DNA of 64,000 bases from the NCBI RefSeq assembly GCF_019703515.2, contig NC_059385.1, positions 27,694,001-27,758,000 on the forward strand. The letters are read 5' to 3'. A model generated the notes under the pieces. The model saw nothing but the letters and a program-made list of their open reading frames with translations. It was not told where the DNA came from and searched no databases. Both the position numbers and the translations under genes were made by a program. This document shows, in pieces, positions 36,837 to 57,090 of this stretch. The stretch is from Myxocyprinus asiaticus. Taxonomy: Eukaryota > Chordata > Actinopteri > Cypriniformes > Catostomidae. Position 1 is the first letter of the stretch, and each line of letters opens with the position of its first letter.

Positions 36837-37871
36837 TTGATAGATGGATGGATGGATGGATATGAAAGACTGATAGATGGATGGATGGATGGATATGAAA
36901 GACTGATAGATGGATGGATGGATGGATATGGAAGACTGATAGATGGATGGATGATTTGAAAGACTGATAGATGGATGGATGTGAAAGACTGATAGATGGA
37001 TGGATGGATGGATATGAAAGACTGATAGATGGATGGATGGATGGATATGAAAGACTGATAGATGGATGGATGGATGGATATGGAAGACTGATAGATGGAT
37101 GGATGATTTGAAAGACTGATAGATGGATGGATGTGAAAGATGGATGGATGGATATGAAAGACTGATAGATGGATGGATGTGAAAGATGGATCGATGGATA
37201 TGAAAGACTGATAGCTGGATGGATGGATGGATGGATGATATGAAAGACTGATGGATGGATGGATATGAAAGATGGATGGATGGATATGAAGGACTGATAG
37301 ATGGATGGATGGATATAAAAGATGGATGGATGGATATGAAAGACTGATAGATGGATGGATGGATGATATGAAAGACTGATGGATGGATGGATGTGAAAGA
37401 TGGATGGATGGATATGAAAGACTGATAGATGGATGGATGGATATAAAAGACAGATAGATGGATGGATGTTTTGAAAGACTGATAAATAGATGGATGGATG
37501 GATGGATGGATATGAAAGACTGATAAATGGATGGATGGATGGATGGAAAGACATAGATAGATGGATGGATGGATGGATGGGTGGATATGAAAGACTCATA
37601 GATAGATGGATGATTTGAAAGACTGATAGATGGATGGATGGATGGATGGATATGAAAGACTGATAGTTGGATGGATGGATGGATGATATGAAAGACTGAT
37701 ATATGGATGGATGGATAGATGGATGGATATGAAAGACTAATAGATTGATGGATGGATGGATGTATATGAAAGACTGATAGATGGATGGATGGATATAAAA
37801 GACTGATAGATTGATGGATGGTTATGAAAGACTGATAGGTAGATGGATGGATGGATGGATATGAAAGACTA

Positions 37872-37929
<58 letters not shown>

Positions 37930-38677
37930 GGATGGATGGATATGAAAGACTGATATATGGATGGATGGATAGATGGATGGATATGAAAGACTAATAGATT
38001 GATGGATGGATGGATGGATATGAAAGACTGATAGATGGATGGATGGATATGAAAGACTGATAGATAGATAGATTTATAGATGGATGGATGATATGAAAGA
38101 CTCATAGATGGATGGATGGATGGATATTATAGATAGATAGATAGATGTTTGGATGGATGGATGGATATGAAAAAATGATAGATGGATGGATGGATGGATA
38201 TGAAAGACTAATAGATAGATGGATGGATGGATGAATGGATGGATGGATGGATATGAAAGACTGATTTATGGATGGATGGATAGATGGATGGATATGAAAG
38301 ACTAATAGATTGATGGATGGATATGAAAGACTGATAGATGGATGGATGGATGGATATAAAAGACTGATAGATGGATGGATGGATATGAAAGACTGATAGA
38401 TAGATAGATAGATAGATAGACAGATAGATAGATGATGGATGGATGGATGATATGAAAGACTGATAAATGGATGGATGGATGGATGGATGGATGGATGGAT
38501 AGATGGTGGATATGAAAGACTAATAGATAGATGGATGGATGGATGGATATGAAAGACTGATATATGGATGAATGGATAGATGGATGGATATGAAAGACTA
38601 ATAGAATGATGGATGGATAGATGGATATGAAAGACTGATAGATGGATGGATGGATATGAAAGACTGATAGATAGATC

Positions 38678-38720
<43 letters not shown>

Positions 38721-39170
38721 GGCTGGATGGATGGATATAAAAGACTGATAGATAGATGGATGGATGGATGAATGGATGATATGAAAGACTGATAAATGGA
38801 TGGATGGATGGATGGTGGATATGAAAGACTAATAGATGGATGGATGGATATGAAAGACTGATAGATGGATGGATGGATGGATATGAAAGACTGATTGATG
38901 GATGGATGATATGAAAGACTGATGGATGGATGGATATGAAAGACTGATGGATGGATGGATGGATATGAAATACGGATAGATGGATGGATGGATTGATGGA
39001 TGGATGGAAAGACTGATAGAAAGATGGATGGATGAATGGATGGATATGAAAGACTCATAGATAGATGGATATTATAGACTGATAGATGGATGGATGAATG
39101 GATGGATGGATATGAAAGATAGACAGATAGATAAATTGATGGATAGATGGATGTTTGGATATGAAAGACT

Positions 39171-39216
<46 letters not shown>

Positions 39217-39750
39217 AAAGACTAGATAGATGGATGGATAGATATGAAAGACTGATAGATGGATGGATGATATGAAAGACTGATGGATGGATGGATATGA
39301 AAGACTGATAGATGGATGGATATGAAAGACTGATAGATAGATAGATAGATAGATATGAAAGGCTGATAGATTGCTGGATATGAAAGACTGATAGATGGAT
39401 GTATGGATATGAAAGACTGATAGATGGATGGATGGATTTCAAAGACTGATAGATGGATGGATGGATATGAAAGACTGATAGCTGGATGGATGGATATGAA
39501 AGACTAATAGATGGATGGATGGATATGAAAGATTGATAGATGGATGGATGAATGGATGGATGGATATGAAAGACTGATGATGGATGGAAATGAAAGACTG
39601 ATAGATAGATAGATAGATAGATATGAAAGACTGATGGATGGATATGAAAGACTGATGGATGGATGGATGGATGGATGATATGAAAGACTCATAGATAGAT
39701 GGATGGATGGATATTATATACAGATAGATGGATGGATGGATGGATAGATG
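36837..39750. repeat. 2.9 kb GGAT/GATA satellite with interspersed 20-mer
   Basis: Blocks of GGAT and GATA tetranucleotides alternate with the spacer TATGAAAGACTGATAGATGG, repeated dozens of times. On the minus strand all three frames are nearly free of stops, giving peptides of repeating IHPS, LSY and SVFHIHPS units up to 446 residues long. These are compositional and not genes. Confidence 0.95.
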
Positions 39751-40920
39751 TCATTGCATTAAACAAAATACTGTATGTTAGATGACAACTGAGATAAGGG
39801 GTTTATTAATGAATAATAATTCATTTACAAATGCATTATAAATTATTGATATGCAGTTACAACAATATGCCTAAAAGGGTGACTTTCACGCAATACCTGC
39901 CAAATAGTGAGCCATTTTACCTTACAGGTTGTAAATGCTTAATAACACTTATTTAACATTAGTAACCTATGGTGATGAGGAAATGTACCTTAATGTAAAT
40001 TGAACACATACTGTATGAAGTATTTATCAAGGAGTTGCAGTTTCTAGCATTAGAAACATATGTACATAAAGTTCAGTATGGTTTAATGGTCATCAGGCTT
40101 TATTATATGATATATAAACTGTGAATGAGTATGAAGACATGAAAAGAGTTTTTTGCAGAGGAAATTAGGTTATTAGGACTTGGTAAGTCAAGACACTTTT
40201 GACATCAGCATGACAGGGGTAGTGACAAGCAAAATGGCATTATCCCTCCTTTTAATTTCACAATACAAGAGACACAACTGACCGAGTAATTGCACATACG
40301 CTTACCTGATACTATTGGGTACTGGAGTGGAGGATGCATTTGACCAACATTCCATTATCTTCAGCAGGCTAACACTACACTACAAGGGTGGAATAAAGTT
40401 AAACTACTATAGCTTTACTGTTCATTGCTGCTTGGGAGTTGCGACAGACTCTCTCACTCTCTCTCTCTTTCTCTCTCTCACAAACACACATCGTTATTTC
40501 TCCAGTGACTGGTTAGAAATAGCCCAAGGCGTCGTTTCATGTCCTAAAGTGCTTGTGCGCATCTTTTGAACTAGCGGATGGCAGATTGGCAGATCCTACA
40601 ACAGCAGATCCTGATCCGTGGCTTAAGAAAGTAGTTCCATGCACAAGTGCATTTTTTTGTGACAGTCCTTAATCCTTAGTTCCATTTTTTTATTTACTTG
40701 TTCATTGAGCTGTTGTATATAAGCAATATCACACTCGCAATCATGCTGTATGGCCCTAAATCAGCAAGGTTGTGATTACCTCGGCCTGTGGCCTCGTGCC
40801 TGCGGCTGAATCACAGCCGTGCTTATGTAGGCTCATACAGCACTCTTGCTCATGTGAAATTGCTTTACCAATGAATATTATCACGTTGAGATCATTAGTC
40901 ATGTCTTCTTTCATTTCCAG
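39751..40920 (+). other. adamts6 upstream intron DNA, no gene seen
   Basis: AT-rich DNA with a CT-rich tract near 40450-40485. It ends in a pyrimidine tract and the acceptor CATTTCCAG at 40912-40920. Confidence 0.4.
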
Positions 40921-40928
40921 GCAAACAA

Positions 40929-41021
40929 ATGGATTGTTCGGGACAAGCTCCCAATATAGATCTGCTTCTTTGGAATAACATGAAGAGAGTTCTTATGGAT
41001 TCTTGCACTGCGCATGGCTAG
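40929..41021 (+). other. upstream ORF in the adamts6 5' UTR
   Basis: If the exon begins at 40921, its first ATG (40929) opens a 30-codon frame, MDCSGQAPNIDLLLWNNMKR..., closed by TAG at 41019-41021, well before the main ATG at 41240. It could lower translation. Peptide conservation is unknown. Confidence 0.4.
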
Positions 41022-41239
41022 CCGAGGTGCAGACTCTAGTTTTATCCAGAGACTTCACCTTTAAGAAGACATAAAAACCCCGGATAAAGTGTGGACTCAG
41101 ATTCGAATGTATCGAAGATGTTTGTCGCCAATATGTTACGGTGCAATGCTGGATTGATCATATTGCTTTAATCCACTTGTTGCCTCCCCCATTCCCCCCA
41201 CCCCCCACCCCCCACCCCATGTCAGATCTTCCCTAAATT

Positions 41240-50501
<9,262 letters not shown>

Positions 50502-50556
50502 TAGATTGCTTGTTGTGCCTAGAACAACGTTCCTATCGAACAATTAGATTTTAGTG

Positions 50557-51174
50557 TTAAATGAATATTCAGGGTTCAATACAAGTTGAGCTCAATCAAC
50601 AGCAATTATAGCATAATGTTGATTACCACAAAAATGTATTAAGACACGTCCCTCCTTTTCTTTAAAAAAGCAAAACTCTGGGTTACAGTGAGGCACTTAT
50701 AATGAAAGTGAATGTGGCCAATTTTTAGAAGGTTTAAAGGCAGAAATGTGAAGCATATAATTTTATAAAAGCACTTACATTAATTCTTCTGTTAAAACTT
50801 ATCTGAGCTGTAAAGTTGTTTAAATCGCCATTTTTAGTCATTTTAGGGTTTGCTGATATTACACCGTCATGGCAACAAAGTTGTAAAATTGGTTATAACT
50901 ACACAGAAAATGTTAGAAAGTGATTTTATCACACTAAAATCATATGTACATGCATGTTGTTTGTCTTGTGGCTATAATATTGAAAAAGTATTTTAACATT
51001 GAAAAATTGGCCCCAGGTTCACTTCCATTGTAAGTGCCTCACTGTAACCCAGATTTGTGTTTTTTTTAAAGAAAAGGAGGGACAAGTCTAAATACATTTT
51101 TGTGGTAATCAACATTATGCCACAAATGCTGCTGATTGAGCTTAACTTGTATTGAAACTGGATTAGTCCTTTAA
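50557..51174. mobile_element. long palindromic TTAA-flanked MITE
   Basis: TTAA is at 50557-50560 and 51171-51174. The inverted arms are about 180 bp: TTCAATACAAGTTGAGCTCA, 'gttgattaccacaaaaatg' and CTGGGTTACAGTGAGGCACT on the left are mirrored on the right. It lies 120 bp after adamts6 coding exon 6. Confidence 0.85.
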
Positions 51175-51362
51175 AATTAGGGTCAGGATTATCAACCTAT
51201 CACTTCCATCTGATTTTAGGAGTATTTAATGGTTGGGAATGGGATTATAAGGACAGAGTTTGGACTACGGCATGTTTGTTTGACATTAATGTTGTTCCAG
51301 GACCAACAAAAGATGTTGATAGAACAACATTTACTACTTGGCAAAATCATGGTCACCAACAC

Positions 51363-51779
51363 TTAAAGGAATAGTTTGCCCAAAAATGAAAATTCTGAAA
51401 TAAATTACCCATTTACAGAGGCACGCATGTTCACGCAAGAACTTGCATTGTTTTTAGCGCAAAACAACGCAAGTTCTCGCGTGAACATGTGAGTCACTGC
51501 TCTAGTAGTGCTCATGAATATGCAACAAATGTCAACATTTTCACTGAAAAATAACTTTCTTTTGTTATCAAAACTAATATTTTTTTTTTCTCCACCAAAA
51601 CTTATCATATGCTTTCAGCAGACTTGGAATATGATGCAAGAGCCACATGGACTACTTTTATGACACTTTTATTATTATTTTTTGTTTCGCATAAGATAGA
51701 AAGTCTTATGGGGTTGGAACAACATGAGGGTGAATATATGATGACAGAAGTTTTATTTTTGGATGAACTATTCCTTTAA
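51363..51779. mobile_element. TTAA-flanked MITE containing a strong hairpin
   Basis: TTAA is at both ends. Termini AAGGAATAGTTTGCCCAAAA and TTTTGGATGAACTATTCCTT are inverted. Inside, 51426-51454 pairs with 51461-51489 (29 bp, two mismatches) around the loop TAGCGC. Confidence 0.8.
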
Positions 51780-51839
51780 ACTGCAACCCAATCCCCCCCC
51801 CCCCTCCCACCCCCAGCCTATAGTAAGGTGATTACCTTG

Positions 51840-52260
51840 TAGCCTGGCCATGCTGGTTATGCTGGTCTGTTTTGACACTTTTAGAGGGGTTTTGAGCACT
51901 GGTCAGGCAGAGAGATCAGCTGGACAACCAGCTAAACCAGCTTAACACTAATTAGACCAGGCTGGGAGACTAGCTACACCATCTTAAATAAGCTAAGACC
52001 AGCAAACCACCTTAGGCTGGTTTAAGCTTTTTTTTTCATGAGAAAATCTTACACTTAATCTCTGAAGTAAGATCAGGTAAGTATAATGTTTGGTTACCTC
52101 TCTGTAACCTGGGCCACGCTGAACAAATAGCTAAAACCAGTCTTAGCAGATTGGCTGGTCTTAGCTGGTCACCCAACCTAGCTAGACCAGCTTGGCCAGG
52201 CTGGGTGACCAGCTTAAACCAGCTTAGACCTGCCAACAAGTTTAGGCTTGATTTTAGCTG
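51840..52260. repeat. CCAGC-rich repeats, copies 2 and 3
   Basis: Two adjoining blocks of 'accagctaaaccagctta', 'gaccagctt' and 'ttggctggtcttagctggt' units. They are related to 43895-44110 and partly self-complementary. The DNA from 52262 to 53385 after them shows no recognised feature except a poly-A run at 53225. Confidence 0.55.
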
Positions 52261-53385
52261 TTCTTTTAGCAGTTGTTGGATCATTCACTGAGAATGGAAA
52301 AAAATAATGAACTGTTTCAAGCATAGCAGTCATAATGTCTGGTAACTGTGTTGTTTTAAGCCACTGTCATCACCTGGAATTGGCTACATAAACCTAGCAA
52401 CTAAAACTAAAATGTCCAATGTCTTTTGTTTTAGAGATGGTTGTTAATTTTTTATCTTTTGTCGACCTGAGCGTTGTGTTTTTGTTTCCCCCCTCAGTTT
52501 ACTTTTCTTTTCAGTCAGTGTATTTTTGTTCTGAAATCCTTGCCTCAATTCATTCTATTTATCCTGGAGGGGAAAAAAACTCTTACAGTAGTTTGTTTCA
52601 GTGATTAGTACTTGTGCGATCAATCTACTAAACGGTGGACGGCTGTGTGATTTTTAAATGTTTCGCCAACTTCCGCAATTTAGCTCAAATTAGTGAGAAA
52701 GGCTTGTTTTAGGGCTAGCTGACATTTTGGCATACAAATCTGACAGTTTGTACTGAAAATATATATTCGGTGGGTCATTTACAACTGAGACCAAATGGGT
52801 TATTAATGTCATTGTTAATTGGTGTTCTGTGATGCATGGCTGTGTGGTTTGGACAAGTGTTAGCTTTGACGCTGTCAGTGGATACCACAGATGTCACTCC
52901 TTTTGCTTAAGCTAATGGATATTTCTATTTATACATGTATAATTTGTTTAAATTTGTAGTGTTTTTACTAAACAAATGTAGAGGCCAAAGACATTTTCGA
53001 AGTGACTGACGCCAATCTAAAGTAGGTTTCTTCTTAAGTTTATTTCTGCAAAACAGACAGACATCTGCCAAAGTAAGCAGAACGGTAAACAACTAGCCGT
53101 TGTGCTGCTAATTTCTGGCAGAATGGTTTTGAGTCTGGCAAACAAACAGCACTAGTTCTCTGCTGTAAATGGATTTAACAGAGTTTTATTCTGAATTAAG
53201 ACCACCTTTAAATGCACCTCATTTAAAAAAAAAAAAAAAACTTTAGTCAGAGGATTTTCCTAACGGAAAGAGAGTCTAAAGGGGGAATTTTCTAAGAATG
53301 AATTGTGCCCACTGACAGCGTTGTATATTTGCACATGATGTCTGCATTGTTTTAGGTTATGCCTCAGACTTGTTAAAAAAATTTT

Positions 53386-53600
53386 TTAAATGCAATCTGC
53401 ATGGGGCAAATCTCCATCTTGCTGGTCGGTTCTGAGTTCTAGGTTGTGGAGGATGCAGCAAACCACCACATCCTGGCTCATTATGCTGGGACTGTACAGC
53501 ATCAATCCACCACTGCAATCCAGACACATGAATTTGCACTTTAAAATGCCAAAAGTGCTGGATATATTTTCCATCATTTGATGAATTACTGCTGCCACGC
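53386..53600 (-). pseudogene. PIF/Harbinger transposase C-terminal fragment
   Basis: The minus strand reads STFGILKCKFMCLDCSGGLM then LYSPSIMSQDVVVCCILHNL, the C-terminal pattern of HARBI1-like nucleases (FRCLD...LYSP...VACCVLHN). A short plus-strand stretch at 53880-53940 (YPETIGGIDEININ) resembles the core IG-IDGTHI block of the same protein, but in opposite orientation. Confidence 0.6.
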
Positions 53601-54240
53601 CATTAAAAAATGTACACAAACATCTGTTTGTAACTATCACTATGTGATAGTGCAACAATAGCAAATAATACTGACTTTGTGAATAAGTCGAATTAGCCTA
53701 ATATGGTGAATAAGCCTAATTTACACAGCAAGGAAGCATGTTTGCACTGAAAAGAATGACAGTAACTTAATTTAAATATGTGTGCTGCAGTGCTATACCA
53801 CACAGATAGCGCCTGGATAAACTGGATAAAACGGCATAAGAAAAGAGCACAAAAGTGCTGCAACAGTTTCGTGAATTTGCCCTTCTACCCTGAAACTATT
53901 GGAGGAATTGATGAGATCAATATAAATTTAGTGGTGTTTTTTAAAGTGCACTTATTGCATATTGGGACGAGGAGGAGGGCGTGGCCGGTGCTGAATCAGA
54001 TGATAAGCAGGACAGCGAGAAATAGGGGGGCCAGAGACACCAGTTCGAGAGAGACGCACGCGGCCGTGCTGCATGTGTGTGTGTTTGTTTATGTTTGTTT
54101 TATCAGAATCTGAATCAGCTTTATTGCCAAGTATGCTTACACATACAAGGAATTTGTCTTGGTGACAGGAGCTTCCAGTGCACAACAATACAAAACAGCA
54201 ACAAGAAAGAATAAAAACATTATTTAAAAAAAATGTATAT

Positions 54241-54250
54241 GGTATATACA

Positions 54251-54311
<61 letters not shown>

Positions 54312-54324
54312 TATAGTATATACA

Positions 54325-54369
<45 letters not shown>
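54241..54369. repeat. (TA)n microsatellite, left of Tc1 copy B
   Basis: TA tract with small 'gatatagtatatacag' interruptions. It is the insertion site of copy B, and the open frames in it (YIYI runs) are meaningless. Confidence 0.9.
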
Positions 54370-54373
<4 letters not shown>

Positions 54374-55617
54374 ATATTGCCAAAAGTATTCGCTCATCTG
54401 CCTTTAGACGCATATGAAATTAAGTGACATCCCATTCTTAATCCATAGTGTTTAATATGACGTCAGCCCACCCTTTGCAGCTATAACAGCTTCAACTCTT
54501 CTGGGAAGGCTTTCCTTAAGGTTTAGTTATGTGTTTATGGGAATTTTTGACCATTCTTCCAGAAGTGCATTTGTGAGGTCAGACACTGATGTTGGACGAG
54601 AAAGCCTGGCTCGCAGTCTTCGCTCTAATTCATCCCAAAGGTGCTCTGTCGGGTTGAGGTCAGGACTCTGTGCAGGCCAGTCAAGTTCTTCCACACCAAA
54701 CTCGCTCATCCATGTCTTTATGGACCTTGCTTTGTGCACTGGTGCGCAGTCATGTTGGAACAGGAAGGGGCCATCCCCAAACTGTTCCCAAAAAGTTGGG
54801 AGCATGGAATTGTCCAAAATCTCTTGGTATGCTGAAGCATTCAGAGTTCCTTTCACTGGAACTAAGGGGCCAAGCCCAGCTCCTGAAAAACAACCCCACA
54901 CCATAATCCCCCCTCCACCAAACTTCACAGTTGGCACAATGCAGTCAGACAAGTACCGTTCTCCTGGCAACCGCCAAACCCAGACTCGTCCATCAGATTG
55001 CCAGATGGAGAAGCGTGATTCGTCACTCCAGAGAACGCGTCTCCACTGCTCTAGAGTCCAGTGGCGGCGTGCTTTACACCACTGCATCCGACGCTTTGCA
55101 TTGCACTAGGTGATGTATGGCTTGGATGCAGCTGCTCGGCCATGGAAACCCATTCCATGAAGCTCTCTACGCACTGTTCTTGAGCTAATCTGAAGGCCAC
55201 ATGAACTTTGGAGGTCTGTAGCGATTGACTCTGCAGAAAGTTGGCGACCTCTGCGCACTATGCGCCTCAGCATCCGCTGACCCCGCTCTGTCATTTTACG
55301 TGGCCTACTACTTCGTGGCTGAGTTGCTGTCATTCCCAATCGCTTCCACTTTGTTATAATACCACTGACAGTTGACTGTGGAATATTTAGTAGCGAGGAA
55401 ATTTCACGACTGGACTTGTTGCACAGGTGGCATCCTATCATAGTACCACGCTGGAATTCACTGAGCTCCTGAGAGCGGCCCATTCTTTCACAAATGTTTG
55501 TAGAAGCAGTCTGCATGCCTAGGTGCTTCATTTTATACACCTGTGACCATGGAAGCGATTGGAACACCTGAATTCAATTATTTGGATGGGTGAGCGAATA
55601 CTTTTGGCAATATAGTG
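54370..55617 (-). mobile_element. Tc1/mariner element, copy B (1248 bp)
   Basis: Same family and exactly the same length as 4413-5660. The left terminal repeat has CACAATATTGCC where copy A has CACTATATTGCC. The right repeat GCAATATAGTG is intact. It is flanked by TA. Confidence 0.93.
54527..55567 (-). pseudogene. Tc1 transposase, copy B, split by one nonsense codon
   Basis: The 153-residue N-terminal piece (55106-55567) ends at TAG (55106-55108), where copy A has AAG. The C-terminal piece 54527-55087 reads on in the same frame to ...[17 protein letters not shown], with [17 protein letters not shown] and [13 protein letters not shown]. The catalytic triad is visible and its C-terminus is complete, unlike copy A. 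Confidence 0.9.
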
Positions 55618-55624
55618 TATATTA

Positions 55625-55693
<69 letters not shown>

Positions 55694-55708
55694 CATACAT
55701 ACATATAC
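55618..55708. repeat. (TA)n and (CATA)n microsatellite between two Tc1 copies
   Basis: TA dinucleotides pass into 'catacatacatacatatac'. Confidence 0.9.
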
Positions 55709-56813
55709 AGAAAATTCAGGGATCTCTTGATACCATGCCAAGGTCAGCTAGACCAAGAAATATTTCAGCCACAACTGCCAGAAGAATTGTTCGGGATACA
55801 AAGAAAAACCCACAGGTAACCTCAGGAGAAATACAGGCTGCTCTGGAAAAAGATGGTGTGGTTGTTTCAAGGAGCACAATACAACAATACTTGAACAAAA
55901 ATGAGCTGCATAGTCGAGTTACCAGAAAGAAGCCTTTACTGCGCCAATGCCACAAAAAAGCCCAGTTACAATATGCCCGACAACACCTTGACATGCCTCA
56001 CAGCTTCTGGCACACTGTAATTTGGAGTGACGAGACCAAAATAGAGCTTTATGGTCACAACCATAAGCGCTATGTTTGGAGAGGGGTCAACAAGGCCTAT
56101 AGTGAAAGAATACCATCCCCACTGTGAAGCATGGTGGTGGCTCACTGATGTTTTGTGGGTGTGTGAACTCTAATGGCACGGGAATCTTGTGAAAATTGAT
56201 GGCAAGATGAATGCAGCATGTTATCAGAAAATACTGACAGACAATTTGCATTCTTCTGCACAAAAGCTGCTCATGGGACGCTCTTGGACTTTCCAGCACG
56301 ACAGTGACCCAAAGCACAAGGCCAAGTTGACCCTCCAGTGGTTACAGCAGAAAAAGGAGAAGGTTCTAGAGTGGCCATCACAGTCTCCTGACCTTAATAT
56401 CATCGAGCCACTCTGGGGAGATCTCAAATGTGCGGTTCATGCAAGACGACCAAAGACTTTGCATGACCTGGAGGCATTTTGCCAAGACGAATGGGCAGCT
56501 ATACCTCCTGCAAGAATTTGGGGCCTCATAGACAACTATTACAAAAGACTGCACACTGTCATTGATGCTAAAGGGGGCAATACACAGTATTAAGAACTAA
56601 GGGTATGCAGACTTTTGAACAGGTGTCATTTAATTTTTTTCTTTGTTGCCATGTTTTGTTTTATGATTGTGCCATTCTGTTATAACCTACAGTTGAATAT
56701 GAATCCCATAAGAAATAAAAGAAATGTGTTTTGCCTGCTCACTCATGTTTTATTTAAAAATGGTACATATATTGCCAATTCTCCAAGGGTATGCAAACTT
56801 TTGAGCACAACTG
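55709..56813 (+). mobile_element. second Tc1 family, 5'-truncated
   Basis: The right end mirrors CAGTTGTGCTCAAAAGTTTG. The left terminal repeat is missing and the copy starts within the transposase after a microsatellite. It is a different family from copy B, in opposite orientation. Confidence 0.85.
55733..56593 (+). pseudogene. Tc1 transposase, frameshifted
   Basis: The first part, to 56127, has MPRSARPRNISATTARRIVR, SRSTIQQYLNKN and the first catalytic block [13 protein letters not shown] frameshifted gap follows (about 56105-56190; 'gtgaagcatggtggtggctc' is the conserved KHGGGS region). The second part, to 56593, has FQHDSDPKHKAKLTLQWLQQ and SPDLNIIEPLWGDLK, ending with GGNTQY and a stop. 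The DD34E triad is recognisable; the protein cannot be made intact. Confidence 0.88.
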
Positions 56814-56825
56814 TGTGTGTGTATG

Positions 56826-56894
<69 letters not shown>

Positions 56895-57000
56895 TACATA
56901 CATACATACATCACACACACATACACACATACATATATACACATATACACACACAGACACACACACACATACATACATACACATACACATACACATATAT
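56814..57000. repeat. (TA)n/(CA)n microsatellite in LINE 3' region
   Basis: A TG/TA run, then 'catacatacatacatcacacacacatac' type repeats. Open frames on both strands here are low-complexity. Confidence 0.9.
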
Positions 57001-57090
57001 AGTGAAAATCTAAATACAAATCTGTTATATACAGTGCAAGGGAATGTAATGACAGAAGAGGTTGCATGTGTTGGATAAGTATAAAAAAGA

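Noticed and set aside
36823..39692. Long minus-strand open frames (up to 446 codons) rich in IHPS/LSY
   Set aside because: They are translations of a GGAT/GATA satellite that lacks stops in every minus-strand frame; no non-repetitive sequence or splice sites support a gene.
36837..39750. CRISPR-like array of repeated 20-mers
   Set aside because: The intervening segments are GGAT/GATA repeats and not unique spacers, and the genome is vertebrate.
54178..57078. YIYI/THTH-rich open frames on both strands
   Set aside because: They are translations of TA and CA microsatellites.
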